The notes beneath the pieces are model-generated. The model ran no database searches. It had not been told where the DNA came from and saw nothing but the letters and a program-made list of their open reading frames with translations. Shown here piece by piece: positions 12,101 through 22,951 of a DNA stretch of 64,000 bases. The translations under genes and the position numbers were made by a program. Position 1 is the stretch's first letter. The number at the start of each line of letters is the position of its first letter. The stretch is taken from assembly GCA_964019165.1 (NCBI GenBank), contig OZ025276.1:7006820-7070819 (forward strand), in the 5' to 3' direction. This stretch comes from Mastigias papua. Its lineage: Eukaryota; Cnidaria; Scyphozoa; Rhizostomeae; Mastigiidae.

Positions 12101-15100
12101 TCATTTCAAGACCTCTTCCTCGGATAAATGACGAACAATTGCTCCTGTATATCTTTCTACTAGAGCAATGTCATTTCAGATTAAGCAATTTGTGCGTTCA
12201 GATTTCTTTCCAGAGTAGAAGTTATGGATCAGTTGCCTAGATAATTTCTCCGTAGGGTGGATGTTAGCTGGATATGTGCCAAAACGAGGCGAATACAATG
12301 AGACATACATGGGAATTATGCAAGGCATTGTCGAAAGAGCGGCGAAATATGGCATCTATATATTGCTGGATATGCACCAAGATGTTATGTCTAGGAAATT
12401 TTGCGTGGAGGGATTTCCAGATTGGGCTGTGAATTCGGGTAAGAAGGAAGCAATGTCTTCTATTTGTTAAGTGTACGTTCAATTGCAGGCTGGTCAAGGT
12501 TCACAACCTGTGTATATTTTATGTATCATTCAGTGTATAAGCTTTGTGACTATTAGTAGCAGTAGGTAAACAATGAGACAATTCTTTATATAGGATACGT
12601 AGTGATATTAGGCACGGCTAGAGAGGGTTCCCTACACTTTTGCTTTTACAAAATTTATCGAACAGGTGCTGTTGGTCATACAGTACTAAATTCAGCCTCC
12701 TCCAAAACAGATCGAGAATCCAAATCTCTTTGTTGTATTTGTGCTCGGAAAGAAACATTGGAGACAGGTAGCCATTTTCTGCTCGTACTAATTACGCGAT
12801 TAGAGCAATATGCAGCCAGATGTCCATCACATCATGAAACACACACAATATTCTCCTGTCTGCTTTTGTCTTGTAGTCTCTTCCACTCAAATTAGGCCAG
12901 TTTTCCTCCGCAACATTTAAAGTTGTTGAAGCCCGTGTGCTAATTGTCTTTTTTCATTTCCTTTAGGGAATGCTCAGAATTTCCCTTACCCATTGGAAGA
13001 CAAGTATGATGTAGATCCAAAAACTGGTTACCCGTCTGCCAAAGATTGTTCAAAGCATGTTTGGAGTGATTATTACTTCACTGAGGCATCTGCAGCAGCA
13101 TTTCAGAGTCTGTACAACAACACAGCCGGCCTGCTTGACGCATGGGCGAATTTTTGGGGGAAAACAGCACAAGCTTTCAAAGACCATATGAATATTATTG
13201 GCTACGAGCTGATAAATGAACCATTTGCAGGGGATGTCTTCAGGTAGGACAAAAAGAGAGCATGATTATATTTCAGTTGGCTCACTTAAAACCTGGCTTA
13301 TTTTTGAGATATTTTCAAAGTTGAATTGACTTTGGAAGAATTGTTCACATGCATGAACACATGCTTTTAGATTGGCAGCTACCTTGGGCCTTTCTCCACA
13401 TGTTGTGAAACTCTTTACGTGCGTTCCCCATCTTTCTTCCTTGCTGGAAATAATATACACAAAATTCAACGTCTTTTTGCTCCAAATTATGTTTGCATGT
13501 TGAGTATTGTGGGCATTATTTGTGACAGTCATTCAACTTTTTATCGCTATAGTTTATGCCAATTGCTAAGAATCAAACTCCTGCTAAAAGTTGAGGCCCC
13601 ATCTAAGTCTTTTGCAATGCACATGTACATTTAGCAAAAGCTATGTAACAAAATTAGGCTATTTTAAATTTTAGCCATTTAACTAAATGAAGTGAAACTC
13701 TGTAAACTCTGTAAAAAAAATTAAGCCAATTAGCTAAGTCAAGGGACGCTCTGTACACAATGCCACATGCCATATACATCAGAGAAGATTGGATATCTGT
13801 TCACAAAGCACACTTTTCACAACTTGGACTCGCTGAGAATCTCGGCTGATTCGAACCCATCGGAATCATTTGTAAAGCAAGGATTAGTATATCATGACAA
13901 CGATGAAGCAGCTTGTCAGTACTATGATTCGTAGTAGCCATCATGGTGAAAAAATAGATAAAGCTTTTGATCCATTTGAATCTACACCGTACCTTATTCA
14001 AATGGTCTTACTAGGCACATATAGGAGTACAAATACACTACAAGAGTACAACATCACTGAATGCATATGTAAACAGTTTTAGCTACGCAATTAGAGTTAA
14101 GCTTATATTTCTACCACTGTCGAAATGAATTTGCACATTACTGTATTCTGATTGCCAACTGCACTGCCGGCTACTTTAGAATCTGTAGCAGAGCTGCCAA
14201 TATAAAATCAGTTTAGTCGGTGTGCAATTTAAGAGAGAACAATCGTACATAAGATGTACTTGAATTATGGCCAGGGTTACATTCATCTCTTTTCAATATG
14301 CTAATATAGTATTTTAGTTTATGGCTTCCATACTCTCACAGATTTTCAAACCTCATGCAGACCTCCCAGACGCTATAAAATAATTGAAAAGCGTAGAATG
14401 TTAGGTGTGACATAAATTTCTTAATTTGTTGGAAAGTATAGTTACTGAGTATAAATCTGCATAAAATTTCATAAATGTTTTGATCAAAAAAGTATTTTGG
14501 CCCATATTTCGTCCTTGAAGAGACGGTGACTGAATGGCAATAACAAAACCATACATATACCATATTTACAATTCTCGTATTCCTTTTCATATTCTCATTT
14601 TCTTTAGCCTTGAATCCCCCTACTAAAGGAAATATGATGTGGATCTGCTTTTTGACATTAGAACGATTGGTTAGCATAGAATAATATGACATGTAAGAAA
14701 ATTTAGCATACAACAGCGTAAATTCCACGAAACTATGGCATCGAAGTACGTAAAATATGACACAAAAATGACGTAAATTCATTAACGATGCTGCGAATTT
14801 TGGCTTGGATGCCTATTCGTGTCTTCCAGCTATAGTGGATAGAGTCAATACGTCAAATCTGCTTCCCTCTGCAACATCTTTACGCGCGATCAATTAGCTT
14901 CAGTGATAACATGCAGTTTTTGTTAAGCATTTTAGTCCAATTTAATTCTTTCCTTCAATAATTAACAGTATAAACTAGGCCTACTTTCAAGGTCACTTAC
15001 TCTTAGGTTCCTAATAAACGTCCCGGGACGCTTATTAATTTTTCGATTTTTTTCCGACCCCCCGGACCTTATTAGGACCCCCCGTTTATTAATTTCCAAG

Positions 15101-17039
15101 TATTTGATAGATGAGGTTGTACTTTTTTTCTTCAACTTTTACAAATTGTTTGTCTTTGTGTGCACCGTTAATATATCAGAGATATTTTTGCTGCTTACAG
15201 TATATACATAGATTTTCATGCTGTATTTGGCTTATATTTCTTATTCTTTGGTTATCTTAAAAACTGTTCTTATTAGTTTCTCTTGTTTTTGAAATGATAT
15301 CCTCTATGGAATTGTGTTTTTAGAGATTTAACATTTTTTCGAAATTCCGACCCCCCCCGTTTAATAGGAGCCCCCGTTTATTAAATTTTCTAAAATTTTC
15401 CGACCCCCTACTATTATGACCCCCCCCCCGTTTATTAGGAACCTAAGAGTAAAGACTTTCTGAACATGCATGTCTTTGTGTTATGCTAATTTGGAGCATA
15501 TGAGTTATTACCATAATATATGACTTCATTCTGACTAGTCGCATTATTGTAAGACTATGCTTTCAAGACTGTCCTATCTAAATGTGATTTGAAAGGATTA
15601 CGTGAAACATCTTATTTAAAATTATGTCTGTTTATAGCAGGTATTACATTTGCCGTTTTTAGTGTTAATTATTGTTTACCATAATGTACTTATTTTTGAA
15701 CTGATCCGAAACAACTTGATTTCACAGCTGCCATTACTGTTTACTCAACCGAACTTAACCAACAAAATCGAGTTAAAAGTCATCCCGCTAGCACAGAACA
15801 TAAAACAAATGGCATAGAAGACCAATAGAAGACTGTATCCACTTAAGGAACTATTGTATGGAATGATCTTCCTTTCAACGTTAGGCAAACAACAGCATTG
15901 AGAGTAACATCACTGTATGGACCTTTGAACTGCAGATTGAACTAGATTAGGTCTTTAACAAACTTTAAGAATTGTGAAGAGAGTAGAGTTTGCTCTCTTG
16001 AAACTTAAATTTACTGAACGTAAATTGATATTACTATTCTAATTTAGTTTCATTTGATATCTCGTAGTTAGTATAGAGGACCCAAGTTGAAGATTAGTGT
16101 TTAGACTAACATGGTAAATCGCCTTTAACTAAAGTTTTTCTTTCTTTCTATCTATCTATAAAAGTTTGACTGAAAAAATGTTTGGCATCCAAAGAAATAT
16201 GCAGACATCATTCATTGTAATGATGAATTGAAATAATAGAGTTCTTATAGTATTGTCCTACTTTTTCTAGAGATCCATCTTTGATGATTCCAGGAATTGC
16301 TGATGAAAAGAACTTAGGCCCTGCATACGAGGTTCTACAGAAAGCCATTCGAAAGTATGATCAGAGTCACAATATATTTTTTGAAGGTGTAACATGGGAC
16401 TTTTTTGCTGCTGGTTTTAAAGAGGTTCCGGGTGGAGCTGAGTTCCAGAACCGAAGTGTGCTAAGTTATCATTACTACGAACCTCCAGATTTTAACAAAA
16501 AGTATCAATTTGAGGTAAGGGCAGAGGACCTGAAGCGATTGAAGTGTGCAGGATTCGCCACAGAATTGCTTGTTGTAAGTGACACCCAGAAAGGACTTAA
16601 TGATATGTACGAATTGTTTGATATATGTGATGAGCACATGCAATCTTGGACTGGGTGGGACTATAAACCGTTTTATTCGCACCTTGCATGCAAGGAGAGC
16701 GATACTCTGTGCTTGGATAAAGTGTCAAGTTTGAATCACATCTACGTACAGAATACAAGCCGCACATACCCACAGGCGGTAGCTGGGTACACTAAGGGAT
16801 TCAGATTTAATAAAGACACCAAGGAATTCACGCTGTCATTTGCAACATCTTCCAGCTGTAAGAGCACTGAAACTGTGATATACTTTAACAAAAACCTGCA
16901 CTATCCCTCTGGGTTTAATGTAAACATCGATCCAAATAGTTCTGCGACGTGGAAGTACAGTGGTAACTATATTCTAGTTACACACGGCCAACACTTACCT
17001 GCGGGCTATAGTATCAATGTCTCTATCTCGCCAAAATAA
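9177..17039 (+). CDS. Endoglycoceramidase-like glycosyl hydrolase (GH5), four exons
   Basis: Exons 9177-9468, 12256-12438, 12967-13243 and 16271-17039 join in phase through GT..AG introns to 506 residues. Residues 1-25 are a signal peptide (cleavage after GPAFA). The GH5 fold shows LNSVRLGWM, then GIYILLDMHQD, then YELINEPF with Glu243 as acid/base, then GFATEL with Glu349 as nucleophile; both sit at about the positions reported for Rhodococcus endoglycoceramidase II. A beta-rich C-terminal domain follows. The family cleaves the link between oligosaccharide and ceramide in glycosphingolipids, and animal members are known from Hydra and jellyfish, where they digest dietary lipid. No stop or frameshift is seen, so the gene looks functional; secretion and substrate are inferred from family. 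Introns 1 and 3 carry small transposons. Confidence 0.92.
9712..10049. mobile_element. Palindromic MITE-like element with telomere-like core
   Basis: Two inverted arms of about 110 bp (9712-9825 and 9940-10049) share gatgtgcagtttagggtaac, ttctatacgaaattactcc and tactcaccaatt-like blocks. The middle has CTAACC units (9897-9927). No frame is conserved. No clear target duplication was found. It lies in intron 1 of the endoglycoceramidase gene. Confidence 0.65.
9897..9927. repeat. Short (CTAACC)n tract
   Basis: Five telomere-like hexamers, slightly imperfect (one CTGACC, one CCGAAC). It is internal to a palindromic element, so it is not a telomere end. Confidence 0.8.
10330..10901. mobile_element. 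Inverted-repeat element with 16-bp iterated CCCCCTCGAA motif
   Basis: The left end cataccgtatttcctggaca matches the inverted right end (tttcgaggaaatgccgtatg). Just inside the left end, GAGTGCCCCCTCGAAA-like units repeat about six times with a period of about 16 bp (10357-10450). Matching units with TCGAATGAGCGCCCC lie near the right end (10800-10880). The interior is non-coding. It is related to the elements at 1972-2300 and 11520-11660. It sits in intron 1 of the endoglycoceramidase gene. Confidence 0.6.
11500..11665. repeat. Relic of the CCCCCTCGAA motif element, inverted
   Basis: GGGGTACTCTTTCGATGGG units repeat about three times (11583-11625). Reverse-complemented, they match the GAGTACCCCCTCAAAAG units at 10370. 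No complete terminal inverted repeat is visible. Confidence 0.4.
13244..14995. other. Endoglycoceramidase intron 3, 5' part
   Basis: This is non-coding by exon structure. A 148-codon minus frame at 14336-14782 has no recognisable domain and is AT-biased. I see no repeat or RNA gene here. Confidence 0.4.
14998..15451. mobile_element. MITE with 21-bp terminal inverted repeats and TA duplication
   Basis: The left end CTCTTAGGTTCCTAATAAAC (from 15000) and the right end GTTTATTAGGAACCTAAGAG (to 15449) are perfect inverted copies, flanked by TA on both sides. Inside, CCCCCGTTTATTAA blocks repeat next to both ends, with runs of 8-9 C. There is no coding capacity. The TA duplication suggests a Tc1/mariner-like or related non-autonomous element in intron 3. 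Confidence 0.75.
15840..16165 (+). pseudogene. LINE 3'-end fragment
   Basis: The + strand reads VWNDLPFNVRQTTALRV near 15857-15910, the conserved tail of CR1/L2-like LINE ORF2 proteins. It is followed by an AT-rich stretch ending in a simple CTTT/CTAT repeat (16139-16160), a typical LINE 3' tail. It is a short relic in intron 3 of the endoglycoceramidase gene. Confidence 0.5.
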
Positions 17040-17043
17040 TAAA
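17038..17043 (+). promoter_or_regulatory. Candidate polyadenylation signal AATAAA
   Basis: AATAAA overlaps the stop codon of the endoglycoceramidase gene. This would give a very short 3' UTR. Another A/T-rich site further on may be used instead. Confidence 0.4.
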
Positions 17044-17150
17044 TTTTGTTCAAAAATTAAGAAACTGATAGTATTTTGTACAAAAGTTGTTTTTGATTCC
17101 TGTGTCGTTGCTTCTGAAACTTAACCTCCATTGAGTTCTGCTTAAAGTCC

Positions 17151-17235
17151 GGTTTCCATATCATTGTAAGTGACAGGGATGCGTCCCCGTCATGGCATCG
17201 GGGATGCGACGGGGATGACTGCGATGATATGGAAA
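17151..17235. repeat. Short inverted repeat (GTTTCCATATCAT)
   Basis: gtttccatatcat at about 17151 is inverted as atgatatggaaac at about 17223, around a GC-rich core with GGGGATGCG repeats. It may be part of the end of the Harbinger element interrupted by BEL, or a small separate MITE. Confidence 0.45.
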
Positions 17236-17330
17236 CATGTTTCTTAAAAAAATTTCCCCGTCGACACCGTCACGGCAGGGGATGGTAAAAAAGCGTTGAA
17301 ACATGCTCAACTTTTTTCATCAACAGCGTC

Positions 17331-17629
17331 TCAATGGGTAAACACCCTCACACACCTACTGGTAGGCTCTGATTCTTGGGAGAAGATGCAAAATGTGTCT
17401 CTTGAATAATCTTCAGGTTCTATAATTCTGAGGAATGTATTTATCTGTCAACAATGTAATAAATAATTTCTTCGAATAGCATTTGAATTAACTAACATGT
17501 AGGTTAGGTTCGGTTCACAATAATCACCACACTAGCACTAGAGGAGTTTCGCATCGCCCCCTGTACATGGTTCTTACCAAATATGGCAAAATTATGTCCA
17601 TTTGTGTATATAAGCTTTAATTTCTTACA
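17331..17629 (-). repeat. BEL/Pao 3' LTR
   Basis: Direct copy of 25179-25484, sharing cacctactggtaggctctga and tcaggttctataattctgag. It is the downstream LTR for the minus-strand element. Confidence 0.92.
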
Positions 17630-18026
17630 CTCCCCCATGCAAGCACATAAGAGTTTGCAAGAGGAATGCTAACTTTCTAGGAGACGAGGTTCAATTCCAA
17701 ATTCAAAATATATAGAAAGAATATACGCAGTTCCATGATTTTTTTGTTCTTTTCTTGATTATTTTGTCCTTTAAGCAACTACAGCAACAAATTCGAGTAC
17801 TTTTCTTGTAACAGCAATATCGAAATAAGTCAAACAGCTCGCTACACATAATCCATTAGCCGTTTCTTATGAACCTTTGTACAACAATAATCACGACTTA
17901 CAATGGGGTCCATGCTCCCGATAGCAGTATATACATCCCTCAAACGACCTAAAACATTATTGTCCAATGCCACAATTCGTTTACGGTGTGATGATTGTTT
18001 GTCGTTAACAATTTCAACTCCTTGTT

Positions 18027-19158
18027 CTACAGATGTGTCTTGTAAAGTTGGTATGTCACTCTTTTGTCCTTACTGACGATCAGTTCCTCTTTTTTTCCCA
18101 AACGGCAAAATCCTCTTGGTGTTTTGTCCTCGTGTACTATTATGACATCCCCGACAGCAATATTTGGTTGTCCGACTCTTTTTGCAACTAAATTATGTGA
18201 TTCACGCAAATCGACTAAGTATTCATGTTTCCACCTGTTCCACCAGTGGCTCAGTAACTTTGCAATAGACTCTTATCTCTTTATTAGCAGTTTTTAGTTC
18301 AAATTCTCTTCCATAGCATCCTTTATTTCTCTATCAGTCAATGACTCTAATCGCCTCCCACATATAAGGTGTGAAGGAGTCAATGCTTCATCAAACTCTT
18401 CTGCACTGAGATAGGTAAGTGGACTATTGTTAAGCGTTCCTTCGATTTCGACAATCAAAATATACAGAGCATTTAGTGTTACTGATGCTTTTCTCAGGAT
18501 CTTCTTCAAACTTCTCTTAACTGACTAGATTGATCTCTCATATATCGATCCATGCCACGGTGCCTTTGATAAGGTGTTGGTTCACTTAATTCTGGATGCC
18601 GTAAGGTAATTTTTAACTCCCTTGTTTTCAAATAGCTCTTGCAGTATTTCCTTAGATTTCTGGAAGGTCTTGGCATTATTACTTATCATAAGGGTAGGTT
18701 TTCCACGTCTGTTGATAAATCTTCTGAGCGCCATTGTGAATTGCTCAGCACTCATATTCTGCATGATTTCGAGGTGAACTGCTCTACTCAATGAACATGT
18801 AAAAATAAATATCCAAATCTTATGAGTTTCCTTCTCTCCTGGAGTGTACTTTGTAAAAAATGGATCGGCTAAATTTGCCCGTACACTTTCAAATGCTTCT
18901 GATCCTTCGACTCTAAAATCTGGCAGCTGAGGAGGGGCTGGGTACTGGTAGTGTTTTGATTCGTATCTCATACAGGTGTTACATTCCTTGATTACTTTTT
19001 TACATTCTGTCTACCTCTTGTTCCCAGAGTTTCGAACGCACTTCATTTAGCGTAGACTCTAATCCATTATGTAAAACTTTTTTCATGTGCTTCTTTTATT
19101 ATCAAGTTTGTCAACTGATGGTTACCTGACATCAAAGCTGAAAACGTAGTTTCGTGCT
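18027..19158 (-). pseudogene. BEL/Pao integrase and C-terminal domain (broken)
   Basis: Three minus frames cover the region: YESKHYQYPAPPQLPDFRV and FTCSLSRAVHLEI (18582-18971, integrase core with the typical RAVHLE strand), LNNSPLTYLSAEE..LTPSHLICGR (18294-18509), and VGDVIIVHEDKTPRGFCRLG (18027-18209, the C-terminal DNA-binding domain of BEL integrases). The second acidic position reads LMISNNAKTF, Asn where DNA is usual, which suggests a lost catalytic Asp. Frameshifts separate all three. Upstream coding, NHQLTNLIIKEAHEK, runs directly up to the insertion at 19166. Confidence 0.82.
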
Positions 19159-20527
19159 TAAATGGGAAGTTCAGGAAAAAATTTGATATGTTGTAGAGAA
19201 TGTCGCAAAACTCCATGCTCTGAAGTGTTTTTGCTCTTACTTGCGTACTTCCGCTGATATTCCCAGTTGTTTCTCGTCAAAATCCACCTCGTGCTAGGCC
19301 GCCATTCTCACCCTTTCACAAAACAGAAGTTGTTGTTGTACTGACGTCATCACGTGCAGAAAGACACTGAATTACAACCTTTGATTACAAAAGTTGGGAA
19401 TATTATACCCATTTCTGCGACCTAAAAGCGGGCCAGTGGTACTGCAAAGGCACAAACACATCAAAACAGAGGTGCAAATGTATCTTTTATTATTCTGGGA
19501 GTTGCTTATGCTTCTAATAGCGACTTTAGAGGTCGTTAATTTCTCTGAATCATTGTTTTTGCACGTAGTCTGACAATATAAAAAATTTTTTCAGTCCAGT
19601 ACTAAAACGCTCTGAAGACTTTCTTAGCAAGAAGTTTTTCGTTCCGTTGTGTTGCACATAAGCATTGCTGGAAAGTAAAAAATCTCCATGTACTCTCTAA
19701 AGAATGGTAAACCTTAGTCAATTACAGAAACTACTTCTGAAGGGCAGCCGTTATAAACTATTCAGCATTTTATGAGCAGATAATCGAGTTTCAAATGCAT
19801 ATGAACTTATAGACTTTCTTGGGTCTCCAAAAATCCAGTCCTGACCTTTCTTAACTTTTTGAACAACTGAATACTACTCATAATAAACCACTTTCCTATA
19901 AAAAATCGTTTACATGCTTTGCACAAAATGTCTTAGTAAAGTGACCCCTTATGGATCAATGTTCGGAGAAAATTAAAACATGTCATGTTGAAAATGGTTA
20001 ACAATAGGAACTATTACCTATCAACGAATAATCAGAAATCTCACTTGTCCCTTAATAGTCCAAACTTTCTCCGTAAATTTGCATTGGCCAACATTTCTTT
20101 CCACATATACACTAGTTACTATTAGCAATTCCTTCTCGTTCAGTTTCACGAACATTGGCCCTCAAATCAATATCCCAATGTCCTGACTCGGTCCTCAAAT
20201 CAATATCCCAGTGCTCAAGTTTCTTCGCAGTTTCCATGTAAAACAACTTCAAACGAACACTGTCAGGCACTTCTGTCTATTCTATTTCGCTACTTAAACA
20301 CAACATTCTTTTGATGACCCTTCGCTATATTCAGCCATTTTGACTCATAAGCAACTTCCAGAATAATAAAAGATATATTTGCACCTCTGTTTTGATGTGT
20401 TTGTGTCTTTGCAATACCACTGGCCCGCTTTTAGGTCGCAGAAATGGGTATAATATTCCCATCTTTTGTAGTCAAAGGTTGTGATTCAGTGTCTTTCTGC
20501 ACGTGATGACGTCAGTACAACAACAAC

Positions 20528-20982
20528 TTCTGTTTTCACTACAGCACGAAAAAGCGGTACCATGTTTTAACCATACTGAAAAGCTTTTTTTCGTCCGACA
20601 CTCGTCAGAGTATGAAACGTCGGATAGCGACCGAAAGGTGAACCGAAATTTATAGCCAGATATGCGGGTACACGTGATATGATGAATAATGTGTCCAGTT
20701 AGCCGTATGGTTGGCCACTTGGCACCTATTCACCATTGTTTACTTGAAGAGTCCAAGTGAGAAAATGAATTCTTTTTGTTTACACAAGACTGGGTTTTGA
20801 GTCTTTATGTAAACTGATTCCAAAACACTTAAATGAAAGGACGATCTTGCTTGCCCAATGATCCGAAAATTATCGTCTGAATATGTTTTGGCGCATTCTG
20901 TATTTTTAATGAGATATTGTCCTATGGCCGAATCACTTTTCATTTAAGAATTAGATTTTTTACACATACGAGGTTCTGTTTT
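20528..20982 (-). mobile_element. 437-bp hammerhead-bearing PLE-derived element with 9-bp duplication
   Basis: The insert 20537-20973 splits one arm of the palindromic element. TTCTGTTTT occurs on both sides (20528-20536 and 20974-20982), and the uninterrupted arm at about 19325 holds it once. The first 250 bp are homologous to each arm of 40853-41360, including a hammerhead motif on the minus strand. It has no coding capacity. It looks like a short non-autonomous element made from a PLE terminal repeat. Confidence 0.75.
20572..20614 (-). ncRNA. Minimal type I hammerhead ribozyme
   Basis: Minus strand: stem I CATACT, then CTGACGAG, a 9-nt minimal stem-loop II, then CGAAA, a self-complementary AAAGCTTT stem III, then C (cleavage position), then AGTATG closing stem I. 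All core bases are present. A very short stem II and a palindromic stem III match the dimer-acting minimal hammerheads described in Penelope-like elements. Confidence 0.75.
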
Positions 20983-21410
20983 GTGAAAGGGTGAGAATGG
21001 CGGCCTAGCACGAGGTGGATTTTGACGAGAAACAACTGGGAATATCAGCGGAAGTACGCAAGTAAGAGCAAAAACACTTCAGAGCATGGAGTTTTGCGAC
21101 ATTCTCTACAACATATCAAATTTTTAGTTTTCTTCCGAACTTCCCCTTTAAATGATGAATTCTCAATACTTCCTTGACATCTCAATATTTTCTCTGAATC
21201 ATTGAATAATCCAAGTCGATGCTCTAACTGCTTAAAGTTGGGATCTTCCTGCACATGAATCTGTAATGTTTTGATACACAGCCTTTCTGCTTACTTTAAC
21301 TCACTTGGCTCTAACTCTTCAACCTCGATTTCGTTATGTCTTTTCTGTACTCATGATTTCATATCGGATAGAAACCTCGATGCTGCAGCTGTACATTTCA
21401 ATAAGCGACT

Positions 21411-21863
21411 TTAAGAACTGAATTTATTAACGTCCAATATTTTATGTAGATTTACTTTTCCTTTCAATTCATTCTTTGCAAGCAGAGTTGTTAGCTCTTG
21501 TGGTATCTCTTGATAATACTCTCCTGTTTCCAATTGGCTCTTTGATGGTTGCACTGGATAATTTCTTGGTAGTATCAAGGCAACAATCAATTCCAACCTT
21601 GGAATGGTTAGCTTCTTCAAAGGTACAACTCTAGATTTGCTTGCAACAAAGTTGCTTTTACAGCCAACATCTTTTTTCTGTACAAGATAATCAACAGCAC
21701 AATAAGCCTTATTTGAGGCCTCACAAAATCCATGTAGGCTGTACTGTTCCATGTGTCCTTGAACTCCATCAAAATAACATCTTGGCAGGGTTATACTAAA
21801 AGCATTGTCCAAATCTGTCAGCAAAGCTAGATACACATTTGTCAGCGATTCTGGAAGAGACAT
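21411..21863 (-). pseudogene. BEL/Pao RNase H / Pao-domain segment
   Basis: The minus frame carries LHGFCEASNKAYCAVDYL, then FVASKSRVVPLKKLTIPRLEL, the hallmark of the Pao/RNase H region of BEL elements (usually GF.DAS..AY.A.vY). The Asp of the DAS motif reads Glu here. It is open for 150 codons, then broken. It continues from the RT upstream and is followed, after the palindromic insertion, by the integrase. Confidence 0.8.
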
Positions 21864-21906
21864 GTCCCATTCTAAATTCAGTAAACACGCTTCTTGTAAT
21901 ATAATC

Positions 21907-22888
21907 TTAGTTGTACTGCTGCAGGCGATATAAGTCCAACTGGGTCAAACAATGATGCAGCAACTTTAAAAACAGATTTCGTTTTGTAGGTGGCAGTTCT
22001 TTGTCCATTAACACTAATCTTTTAAAGGTGAGAATTGGAGTATCAGCAGAACTGTTCCATTTTATTCCTAACACCTTGCTCTCATTTGGGTTTAATTGAC
22101 TTGCATCCCCAACTGTGGCTTGCACATATGACGATTCATCACTCTTAACTTTTTTTGCATGTTCTGGCTGAATAATTTCTTGCTATCAATGACGTTTTGC
22201 AATGTTTTATCGGAAGTTCTCCATTTGCACACGTTAAATCCTGCATTCAATAGAAATGATTTGGCTTTCTCATAAATCCCATGAGCTCTTTCAACAGTAT
22301 CTACACCCATCACCACATCATCCACATATGTTGACTGTGTCAAAGTTTCTTTCAATTTAACATCATCTTGCTAGCAGTTCTGAATATGATGGTTTCAATG
22401 TTGCTCCTAACAAGTGTAGAGAACAATTTTGACCAATGACCACCTTTGAAAAGCGATAGCAAAGAAGTTTTGGGATCAGTTGCATATATATCATCTATCG
22501 ATAGAAATTGGAGAGCGTCCCTGTCTTGTTCATCAACTGTAGTCATGTGAAAGGCTTTCTCGATATCCGATACTAAGGCTACTTTATACCATCTAAATCC
22601 TAACAAAATGTCCAAAATGCTTTGTGTTAGACTTGGTCCGGTATGTAAGCATTCATTCAAACTGGAAGCATTTGCCTTTACTTTAGTTGAACCATCCAGT
22701 ACAACTCTGACTTTCGTTGTGAGGGCTTCTTTACGAACAACAGCATGGTGACTGAGATAATGTACTCTGTCTTTCATATGATTTGTCAACGTTGGTTTTA
22801 CTTCTTCAATAATACCTATCTGAGATTGTTCTTGTATCACTCTGTCGTACTCCCTAAAAATTGGTGGGTCCTTTCGTAGACGTTTCAA
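21907..22888 (-). pseudogene. BEL/Pao reverse transcriptase (frameshifted)
   Basis: The first frame (22352-22888) holds YLSHHAVVRKEALTTKVRVVLDGS, LHTGPSLTQSILDILLGFRW and VSDIEKAFHM with the first catalytic Asp. The second (22092-22355) holds STYVDDVVMGVDT, the YVDD catalytic box. The third (21907-22125) continues with ESKVLGIKWN. Two frameshifts separate them. Order and motifs are those of BEL/Pao RT. Confidence 0.88.
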
Positions 22889-22951
22889 AGTAGAACTTAA
22901 TCCATTGCCACTGAATTCATAGTTATCTGGAGGAATATCATGGTGTTGTCT

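Larger units (their letters stand above)
19159..21154. mobile_element. 2-kb palindromic (foldback-like) DNA element inside BEL/Pao
   Basis: The insert (19166-21147) has arms of about 340 bp that are inverted copies: 19167-19500 against 20355-20537 plus 20975-21147. It is flanked by TTAAATG on both sides (19159-19165 and 21148-21154), and its ends read GGAAGTTC and GAACTTCC. BEL coding sequence continues directly across the two junctions, confirming an insertion. The centre (19500-20355) has no recognisable gene. The right arm is split by a 437-bp hammerhead element. Non-autonomous; the superfamily is uncertain. Confidence 0.82.

Noticed and set aside
14336..14782. 148-codon minus frame in endoglycoceramidase intron 3
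   Set aside because: Biased AT-rich translation without a recognisable domain. The sense intron context is strong.
20600..20640. Hammerhead on the + strand (GAAACGTC context)
   Set aside because: No CUGANGA on that strand; the complete core is on the minus strand.
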